This document shows, in pieces, positions 1 through 5,264 of a DNA stretch of 20,181 bases; the first letter of the stretch is position 1, and each line of letters opens with the position of its first letter. Source of the stretch: JBQTJN01 sp052387095 (GTDB lineage: Bacteria > Pseudomonadota > Alphaproteobacteria > Micavibrionales > Micavibrionaceae); the NCBI GenBank assembly GCA_052387095.1, contig JBQTJN010000083.1:1-20181 (forward strand), written 5' to 3'. Made by a program: the position numbers and the translations under genes. Below the pieces are notes generated by a model. The model made no database searches. It was not told the DNA's origin and saw nothing but the letters and a program-made list of their open reading frames with translations.

Positions 1-92
1 ATGACTAAGATTCCGCCCTCATTAATTACCTCGCTGGAGTTGACGGAATCCACTTTCCCGTCCATAATATCTGACATCGCGGCGATATTCAT
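1..92 (-). CDS. possible 5' end of an unidentified minus-strand gene (partial)
   Basis: Read on the minus strand from an ATG at 92-90, the frame stays open to the window edge and gives about 30 residues starting MNIAAMSDIMDGKVDSV, rich in Asp, Ser, Val and Gly as in ordinary coding sequence. An in-frame TAA lies a short way upstream, so the start must be near here. No Shine-Dalgarno sequence is visible. The plus strand also has a short open frame at 1-126, but its composition looks like a shadow. The product cannot be identified. If real, it is divergent from the peptidase gene at 251. Nothing else is apparent in positions 93-250. Confidence 0.25.
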   Translation of the reverse strand, partial: MNIAAMSDIMDGKVDSVNSSEVINEGGILV

Positions 93-250
93 TTCGCTAA
101 GGTTTTCTTTAGACTTTGAAGATTAAAATGACTTGTGGGTCTTTACTCCGTCTCAGAACGTGTCTAGACAAATAAGTTCTTACGTCCTCGAAGTTGTCTT
201 GGGTAAGATCAATTAAATAAAAAAAGGGAATTGGGAAGTTGTTGGAAGTT

Positions 251-853
251 ATGCAGGAATCGGATTCGGCAGAATCTACAAAATTGTCTTGGGGAGAAAA
301 TGTTGAGCGCAGGGATGTCCTGAAGGCCGGTCTGGCCGGAATCCTGCTGACCGTTGTTCCCCTGGTATTCTCAAAGAATGCATTCGCGTCCGCGACCGGC
401 GCCGCCTCGTGGGGTGTATCGGTTCGCCACGCACATACGGGCGAAACATTCTCAGGCGTCTACCGCGTCGGCAACCAGTACCTGCCCGATGCGTTTAAGC
501 GCCTCAATTACGTGCTGCGCGATTTCCGCACCAACCAACAATTCCCGATGGATCCGCACGTGCTCGACATTGTCAGCATGATCCAGCAGAAATCCGGCCA
601 GAGAACGCCGGTTGATGTTCTCTCCGGTTACCGCAGCCCGCATACCAATTCCATGTTGCGTCACGCTTCGGCGCGCACGGGTGTTGCGAAAAATTCTCTG
701 CACATGTACGGGCAGGCCATGGATATACGCCTTAACGATACCAGTTGCAGCCAGCTTTGCAGTATGGCGAAAAACCTGAAGGCCGGCGGCGTCGGTTATT
801 ACCCGCGCAGCAATTTCGTCCATGTGGACACGGGTGCCGTCCGTTACTGGTAG
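251..853 (+). CDS. exported DUF882/YcbK-type M15 peptidase
   Basis: This is a zinc peptidase-like protein of the YcbK/DUF882 (peptidase M15A) family, whose members act on peptidoglycan peptides in the periplasm. The ATG at 251 gives 200 residues; a TTG at 239 is also possible, but GGGAAG at 233-238 suits the ATG at a loose spacing. The N-terminus has a twin-arginine-like motif ERRDVLK (Arg20-Arg21) followed by a hydrophobic stretch and an Ala-rich cleavage region, which suggests Tat export. The family motifs are present: SGYRSP near residue 125, SLHMYGQAMDIR carrying the likely zinc ligands His151 and Asp158, and HVDTG with His191. The stop lies inside the start of folK, so the two may be co-translated. 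The exact substrate is unknown. Confidence 0.85.
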   Translation: MQESDSAESTKLSWGENVERRDVLKAGLAGILLTVVPLVFSKNAFASATGAASWGVSVRHAHTGETFSGVYRVGNQYLPDAFKRLNYVLRDFRTNQQFPMDPHVLDIVSMIQQKSGQRTPVDVLSGYRSPHTNSMLRHASARTGVAKNSLHMYGQAMDIRLNDTSCSQLCSMAKNLKAGGVGYYPRSNFVHVDTGAVRYW

Positions 854-1352
854 CCCCATCCTGATCGCGCTCGGCGCCAATTTGCCGGGCCCGCACGGTT
901 CGCCCGAACAAACCCTTGAAGCAGCACGTCGTTATCTCGAACAGCACATGCTAATCCTGCGCGCATCGCGCACATGGTTGTGCGCGCCGGTCCCGGCCTC
1001 CGAGCAGCCCTGGTACCGCAATGCCGTCATCAGTGTTGAAACAGTTTTGCCCGCACTCGGTTTATTTGAGATGCTGAAAGATACCGAGGAGCGTTTCGGC
1101 CGTACGCGCACGCAGAAAAACGAGGCGCGGATTCTTGATCTCGATCTTCTGACCTATCGTGATGAACTTTTAAAATCTCCGGATTTGACCCTGCCGCATC
1201 CGCGCATGCAGGATCGTGCTTTCGTCCTTCTTCCTTTGCAGGAAGTCGCCCCGGACTGGATGCATCCCGTTTTAAAACAGCATATCAGCGAACTGGTCAA
1301 AAACCTGCCGCGCGATCAGGTGGCAAAACCCATGGACGGGCACGCAACGTGA
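822..1352 (+). CDS. folK: 2-amino-4-hydroxy-6-hydroxymethyldihydropteridine pyrophosphokinase (HPPK)
   Basis: FolK transfers pyrophosphate from ATP to 6-hydroxymethyl-7,8-dihydropterin, the step before dihydropteroate synthase in folate synthesis. The protein begins its fold at ILIALGANLPG (about residues 13-23). It carries the magnesium-binding RILDLDLL segment (Asp106, Asp108) and the LPHPRMQDRAFVL motif near residue 124, both diagnostic of HPPK. The usual Trp-Gly-Pro before the Arg of the Asp motif is replaced by Asn-Glu-Ala. The start is uncertain: ATG 822 overlaps the upstream peptidase gene by 32 bases and GTG 834 by 20, and neither has a good Shine-Dalgarno sequence, so translation is probably coupled. 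Its stop overlaps the GTG of folP in GTGA. Confidence 0.93.
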   Translation: MWTRVPSVTGSPILIALGANLPGPHGSPEQTLEAARRYLEQHMLILRASRTWLCAPVPASEQPWYRNAVISVETVLPALGLFEMLKDTEERFGRTRTQKNEARILDLDLLTYRDELLKSPDLTLPHPRMQDRAFVLLPLQEVAPDWMHPVLKQHISELVKNLPRDQVAKPMDGHAT

Positions 1353-2143
1353 AAGACACACGCGCAAAAATCATGGGTATTCTCAATATGACACCGGATA
1401 GTTTTTCCGACGGCGGAAAATTCCTGGACCTGGGTAAAGCCATCGAGCACGGTCTGAAAATGATCGCAGACGGCGCGCATATCCTTGATATTGGCGGGGA
1501 ATCCACACGCCCCGGCGCAACGCCGGTTAGCGCGGAAGAACAGATAAAACGCGTTGTGCCCGCGATCGAAGCGCTGAAAGGGCAGGGGACGCTTATCTCC
1601 ATCGACACGCGCGACGCAAACGTCATGGAAGCAGCGCTGGAAGCCGGGGCAAGGATGATCAATGATGTCAGCGCCCTCAACCATGATCCGCGCAGCATGG
1701 ACTTTGCCGCGGCCGCCAAAGTGCCGGCTGTGCTCATGCATATGCAGGGCACGCCGCAGACCATGCAGGACAACCCTGTTTATAAAGATATTGTTGAAGA
1801 TGTTTTTGAGTATCTGAAGGCGCGCATTCAAGCCTGTATCGAAGCCGGGATTGATAAGTCACTCCTTATCGCCGATCCGGGTTTCGGTTTTGGCAAGACG
1901 GCGGAGCATAATCGTGATCTGCTGAGAAACCTTGAGCGTTTCCAGGCGCTGGGCGTGCCACTTATGGTCGGCCTGTCCCGCAAGAGTTTCCTGGGTAAGG
2001 ACCTGCTGCCGCAGGAACGACTCGCGGCTTCGCTCGACGCCGCATTGCATGCGCGGTTGCAGGGGGCCCGGATTTTCCGCGTTCATGATGTCGCGGAAAC
2101 CGTCATGGCTTTGAAAGCATTCGACGTTTTGGCTAAATCCTGA
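1349..2143 (+). CDS. folP: dihydropteroate synthase
   Basis: DHPS condenses hydroxymethyl-dihydropterin pyrophosphate with p-aminobenzoate to make dihydropteroate; it is the sulfonamide target. The 264-residue length is normal for a TIM-barrel DHPS. Both family signatures are visible: MGILNMTPDSFSDGG near residues 9-23 and ILDIGGESTRPGA at 45-57. Further family motifs are ISIDT (83), MINDVSAL (103), DPGFGFGKT (176), GLSRKSFLG (208) and RVHD (244). The GTG start at 1349 overlaps the folK stop, so the two consecutive pathway steps are translationally coupled; an ATG at 1373 would cut into the first strand. The 3' end overlaps the convergent phosphatase gene by 11 bases. Confidence 0.96.
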   Translation: MKDTRAKIMGILNMTPDSFSDGGKFLDLGKAIEHGLKMIADGAHILDIGGESTRPGATPVSAEEQIKRVVPAIEALKGQGTLISIDTRDANVMEAALEAGARMINDVSALNHDPRSMDFAAAAKVPAVLMHMQGTPQTMQDNPVYKDIVEDVFEYLKARIQACIEAGIDKSLLIADPGFGFGKTAEHNRDLLRNLERFQALGVPLMVGLSRKSFLGKDLLPQERLAASLDAALHARLQGARIFRVHDVAETVMALKAFDVLAKS

Positions 2144-2756
2144 AAAAATCGGCAGGATCGCGCCGCAGCGCTTTTTCCTCGTCTAGGTCATAATGCCACG
2201 CATCCCACGGGAAGCTGCGCGCCTGTTCGGACGGCGTGAATTCATAAAGGTGGCAGTTGCGGATCGCCGGCGGAATTGAAATATTATAAAGTTTTCCAAA
2301 CGCCCGGAACACGCCGCCATGGCAGACAATCAGTGCAGGTGCCGCATGTGTTTCCAGCGCACGCTTTTTGCCGCGCCGCACCCGCGCGAAAAAATCCACA
2401 GCCGGTTCGCCGTTATGCGTATCGACCCATTCATTGGGATCGAAGAGCTCCGGGATCAAGTGATAGGCCACGCCTTCCCAGTCTCCGACATGAATCTCAG
2501 CGAAATCCGGGTCTTCATGCATCTCGACTTTGAGCGATTCATTGATGATTGATGCCGTTTCGCGCGCGCGGGAGAGATTGCTATGCAATATCACGCGGGG
2601 TTTTACGCTCAGTCCTGCAACGACATGGCGGGCAAGCCGTGCCTGATCGCGGCCACGCGCGGTCAGTGGTGAATCAAGACTGCCCGCCATGATCTCTGCG
2701 GCATTGGCCTCGGTCTCGCCGTGGCGGATCATGTAAAAATGCTTGGACGGGATCAT
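2133..2756 (-). CDS. histidine phosphatase family protein (phosphoglycerate mutase-like)
   Basis: This 207-residue protein belongs to the histidine phosphatase superfamily, in which a histidine is transiently phosphorylated. The catalytic motif MIRHGET is at residues 9-15 (His12 the nucleophile). Arg64 sits in LSRARETA, the acid is probably Glu87 in FAEIHVGDWEG, and the second histidine, His146, is in VCHGG. The substrate cannot be told: CobC-type alpha-ribazole phosphatases, broad sugar-phosphate phosphatases and mutase-like proteins all share this core. The ATG overlaps the stop of the upstream aspartate dehydrogenase by 4 bases (ATGA), so the two are almost certainly one transcript. No cobalamin genes are nearby to support a CobC role. 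Confidence 0.88.
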   Translation of the reverse strand: MIPSKHFYMIRHGETEANAAEIMAGSLDSPLTARGRDQARLARHVVAGLSVKPRVILHSNLSRARETASIINESLKVEMHEDPDFAEIHVGDWEGVAYHLIPELFDPNEWVDTHNGEPAVDFFARVRRGKKRALETHAAPALIVCHGGVFRAFGKLYNISIPPAIRNCHLYEFTPSEQARSFPWDAWHYDLDEEKALRRDPADFFRI

Positions 2757-3532
2757 AAAACAACCAGGGGCGCGTTCATGCCTCTTAATATAGAGATAAT
2801 GCTCTGTGCGGCAAGCATGGAGCTTTTAGGATTGGCGGGATCCGGCTTGTTCTCGATGCGGGCACGCAGGACACTGAATTCGCTTGTCACCTCGATTTCA
2901 TGGGAATTGGTCGTGGCGGCAGGGTCCGCCCACACCTCGACCATCGTCCGCTCCGGCCCGATCCCGGCGAGACTTAAGGTTGCCGCGACATTCACATTCG
3001 CCGGGAATCCGCGCGCGGCCTCCAGTGTATTACCGGCAAAAATCCGTGTCTTTTCTTTGAGGGAAGAAAGATCAATATCCTTCTCGGCAATATAAGGCGC
3101 AGCGGCCAATCCTTTCGGCGGTTTGGTCGAGCGGATTATCGCGGATTTAATGCCCGTCTGCGCCAGCGCGTTCACACCGTCAATCCCCACGAGCGCGCCG
3201 GACGGCACAATGATCCGACTTTTCGATTGCCTATGCGTGGCTAAAATCTCCGGGTATAAAATCAGGGCGGCGCTGCTGATCACGATCATATCCTTGCCGC
3301 ACATGAAAACCTCACGTGTCAGCGCCGGCACGAGTCGCGCCGGCAGGCATTCGACAATGAGATCGCACCGCTTTGCCAGTTCCTCGAAATCAACGTACTC
3401 TATATTAAAGTCTCCGCGCGGGTGCGGCTCGGACGCAGCCACCCAGTCATAGCCCGGAATGCCGGCTGCAAGCGCGCGCGCGACCGCGCTGCCGATGGCG
3501 CCCAGTCCCGCAATGCCGATTTTTTTGTTCAT
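2753..3532 (-). CDS. nadX: L-aspartate dehydrogenase
   Basis: The protein matches the NadX/DUF108 aspartate dehydrogenase family, which oxidises L-aspartate to iminoaspartate with NAD(P), feeding quinolinate and NAD synthesis in place of the oxidase NadB. Visible features are a Rossmann GLGAIGSA loop at residues 9-16, a PSGALVGIDG motif near 110, RGFPANVNVAAT near 174, ERT near 194 and the conserved NSH with the probable catalytic His211. I chose the ATG at 3532 (259 residues). The next in-frame ATG upstream, at 3553, lies in the edge of a palindromic repeat and would add seven residues of non-family sequence. It is followed, with a 4-base overlap, by the phosphatase gene. Whether NadA and NadC are encoded elsewhere is not visible here. 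Confidence 0.88.
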   Translation of the reverse strand: MNKKIGIAGLGAIGSAVARALAAGIPGYDWVAASEPHPRGDFNIEYVDFEELAKRCDLIVECLPARLVPALTREVFMCGKDMIVISSAALILYPEILATHRQSKSRIIVPSGALVGIDGVNALAQTGIKSAIIRSTKPPKGLAAAPYIAEKDIDLSSLKEKTRIFAGNTLEAARGFPANVNVAATLSLAGIGPERTMVEVWADPAATTNSHEIEVTSEFSVLRARIENKPDPANPKSSMLAAQSIISILRGMNAPLVVL

Positions 3533-3550
3533 TCTATTCACTCTATCTCG

Positions 3551-3600
3551 CATCCCAAACTTGATTTGGGATCCATGGATCCTGACTTGCGTCAGGATGA
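3551..3600. repeat. double-hairpin interspersed repeat (nadX/recO gap)
   Basis: Two adjacent perfect hairpins: ATCCCAAA/TTTGGGAT (3552-3559 with 3565-3572) and ATCCTGAC/GTCAGGAT (3579-3586 with 3591-3598), joined by a perfect 14-base palindrome centred on CCATGG at 3569-3582. It lies between the divergent starts of nadX and recO. A sequence of this type is a familiar interspersed repeat in alphaproteobacterial genomes. It could affect the nadX leader, because it ends about 20 bases upstream of the chosen nadX start. Confidence 0.8.
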
Positions 3601-3621
3601 AATTTAGTAAATGTTATTCCC

Positions 3622-4410
3622 ATGAAACGGTGGGAAGATCAAGCCATAGTGCTGGCCGCAAAGGCGCACGGCGAAAACGGAGCGATTGTCTCGCTGCTGA
3701 CGGAAAGTCAGGGACGCCATGCCGGTTACGTCCACGGCGCGACTTCGGCGCGCAGCCGCGGCAGCCTCGAGATCGGCAATATTGTCGACGCTACGTGGCA
3801 GAGCCGCGTGCACGACCAGCTCGGCACGCTGACGATTGAGCTTATTACTAACACCGCCGCGCATTTCATGCAGGACCCGCTGCGCCTTGCTGCTCTGCAA
3901 TCGGCCTGCGCGATTTGCGACCAGGCCATACCGGAGCGCGAAGTCAATGCCGGGCTTTTTCACGGGCTCAAGGCGCTGCTGCAAACACTCGACACCGATG
4001 TCTGGGGTCCATCCTACGTGATGTGGGAAATTGCGCTGCTGCGCGAACTGGGTTTTTCGCTCGATCTTTCCAAATGCGCGTGGGACGGCTCGAACGATAA
4101 CCTCGCCTATGTCAGTCCCAAAACCGGCCGCGCCGTCAGCGAGGCGGCGGGGAAGATTTATAAGGAGCGTTTATTGATTTTGCCTGATTTTTTAAAACCA
4201 AACCCCTCACCCGATTTCGCTTCGCTCAATCACCCTCTCCCCGCGGGAGAGGGAGGCGAGCCGCAGGCGATCGGGGTGAGGGGAAACCCGGAAGATGTTT
4301 TAAAAGGATTGAAACTGACCGGCCATTTCCTCGAACACTGGGTCTTCACCCACCATACGCAAGGGGTGCCGGAGGCGCGGTTGAGGTTTGAAGAGAGGCT
4401 CAGAAAATAA
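3622..4410 (+). CDS. recO: DNA repair protein RecO with in-frame repeat insertion
   Basis: RecO mediates RecA loading and strand annealing in the RecF repair pathway. The N-terminus (WEDQAIVLAAKAHGENGAIVSLLTE) is the typical OB-fold start, with the GYVHGA segment near residue 35, followed by the helical domain and the C-terminal LTGHFLEHWVF motif near 232. At 262 residues it is slightly long because residues about 194-223 are encoded by a palindromic repeat (4202-4283) read through in frame, inserted in the linker between LILPDFLKP and the GLKLTGHFL helix. Without it the length would be about 233, normal for the family. The 3' end is partly duplicated downstream (4495-4602). No clear Shine-Dalgarno sequence precedes the ATG. 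Confidence 0.92.
   Translation: MKRWEDQAIVLAAKAHGENGAIVSLLTESQGRHAGYVHGATSARSRGSLEIGNIVDATWQSRVHDQLGTLTIELITNTAAHFMQDPLRLAALQSACAICDQAIPEREVNAGLFHGLKALLQTLDTDVWGPSYVMWEIALLRELGFSLDLSKCAWDGSNDNLAYVSPKTGRAVSEAAGKIYKERLLILPDFLKPNPSPDFASLNHPLPAGEGGEPQAIGVRGNPEDVLKGLKLTGHFLEHWVFTHHTQGVPEARLRFEERLRK
4202..4283. repeat. nested palindromic repeat inside recO coding sequence
   Basis: Outer arms CCCCTCACCCGAT (4203-4215) and ATCGGGGTGAGGGG (4270-4283) pair with one extra G. Inner arms CCCTCTCCC (4233-4241) and GGGAGAGGG (4245-4253) pair perfectly around a 3-base loop. In the recO frame it encodes a low-complexity Pro/Gly-rich stretch including SPDF, PLPAGEGG and AIGVRG. It differs in sequence from the other repeats in this window but shares their outer/inner palindrome plan. 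Confidence 0.85.
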
Positions 4411-4411
4411 C

Positions 4412-4501
4412 CCGTCATTGCGGTGACCATCGGGAGCGAAGCAATCCAGTATTTTTAAGTCTGGATTGCCACGTCGGCCTGCGGCCTTCTCGCAATGACG
4501 G
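4412..4501. repeat. nested palindromic repeat, GTCATTGCG family, copy 1
   Basis: The outer arms CCGTCATTGCG (4412-4422) and CGCAATGACGG (4491-4501) are perfect reverse complements. The inner arms GCAATCCAG (4441-4449) and CTGGATTGC (4461-4469) flank a short AT-rich loop. It starts one base after the recO stop and separates the two copies of the recO 3' end. Its right edge contains an ATG (4495) that is in frame with the second recO copy. The same family recurs at 14182-14272 and 17365-17458. Confidence 0.9.
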
Positions 4502-4602
4502 ATTTATATTATTGCCATTTCCTTGAGCACTGGGTCTTCGCGCATCATACGCAAGGGGTTCCGGAAGCGCGGGTGTTTGAAGAGCGGCTAAGATTTAACT
4601 AG
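4495..4602 (+). pseudogene. second, diverged copy of the recO 3' end
   Basis: An open frame of 35 codons begins at an ATG in the palindromic repeat (MTDLYY) and continues with HFLEHWVFAHHTQGVPEAR, then a FEERLRF end. It matches the last roughly 28 residues of RecO (4324-4404), differing by one Thr to Ala change and a one-codon gap. About seven of the codon differences are synonymous (for example CTC/CTT, GAA/GAG, GTG/GTT, GAG/GAA). It has no RecO N-terminal domains, so it cannot act as RecO alone. It may be the displaced original end of recO, or a leftover from recombination with a related allele. Its TAG shares the CTAG at 4599-4602 with the stop of the convergent orphan gene. Confidence 0.8.
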
Positions 4603-5159
4603 CTTACAGCGTTATCATTTCTCCACCCAGGAAGCTCATTAAAATTGCTCGCCCCAGTAATTAAATCTGCGGCACTTCGCGGATTATCTCTATAGTCTTG
4701 TAATTTATTTTTTATGTCCTCAAAGGAAACGCCCGTAAGGCTTGACAATGTTCTTACGAAATCGTCGCATTTATTTTTTAAGGTTTGTATATCATCATTG
4801 GAGAGAATTCGCATTGTAATTGAAAGCGCAGGTACAACTTCGCTTTTAGAAGAAAAATCATTGAATATTTTTTTAACGCGATTCAAACTTAAAAGAGGAG
4901 GATTTCTCCGATCAATAGTTATTTTTGCCCCATAATCTTCATGTTCAAATTTGCTTTTGGAAGAATCTTTTTGCTTCATTCTTAAAACGGCCAGGACAGT
5001 GCTTCCGTCTTTTAGCAAAAAAAGTTTTTTGATAAAAGAAAAGTCATCATCGTAGCTTGAACCGTTTGGATTATCTGTAATTAAAGATAAATTTCCGACT
5101 TCGGCACAGGCATTTGAAGCTTGTTCGAACAGATCCACCGCAAAATACTGATTACTCAT
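4599..5159 (-). CDS. hypothetical protein, AT-rich orphan
   Basis: I do not recognise this 186-residue protein. It has no signal peptide or membrane segment. It is Lys, Asp and Ser rich, with a hydrophobic strand-like region FIKKLFLLKDGSTVLAVLRM near residues 42-61 and charged helix-like segments after residue 115. The base composition is clearly more AT-rich than recO or parC. Coding is supported by an AGGA Shine-Dalgarno sequence (minus strand, opposite 5167-5170) seven bases from the ATG, and by the length of the frame. It ends against the recO 3' copy in a shared CTAG and is divergent from parC. The composition and lack of a recognisable family suggest acquired or fast-evolving DNA. Confidence 0.65.
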   Translation of the reverse strand: MSNQYFAVDLFEQASNACAEVGNLSLITDNPNGSSYDDDFSFIKKLFLLKDGSTVLAVLRMKQKDSSKSKFEHEDYGAKITIDRRNPPLLSLNRVKKIFNDFSSKSEVVPALSITMRILSNDDIQTLKNKCDDFVRTLSSLTGVSFEDIKNKLQDYRDNPRSAADLITGASNFNELPGWRNDNAVS

Positions 5160-5163
5160 TGGC

Positions 5164-5181
5164 TTATCCTAAAAGGGATAA
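5164..5181. promoter_or_regulatory. inverted repeat over the ribosome-binding site of the 4599-5159 orphan
   Basis: TTATCC (5164-5169) and GGATAA (5176-5181) are perfect 6-base arms with a 6-base spacer, placed just upstream of the minus-strand start at 5159. The arm proximal to the start overlaps the AGGA Shine-Dalgarno sequence, so it could be an operator or an RNA hairpin masking the site. A short inverted repeat may also arise by chance in AT-rich DNA. Confidence 0.3.
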
Positions 5182-5264
5182 CATAATATAAATTCTTAAA
5201 TATGTCAAATATTAGTTTTAAATTCTTCATATTTTTTCCCTTTTTTTGGTGCTAAATACGTTTT

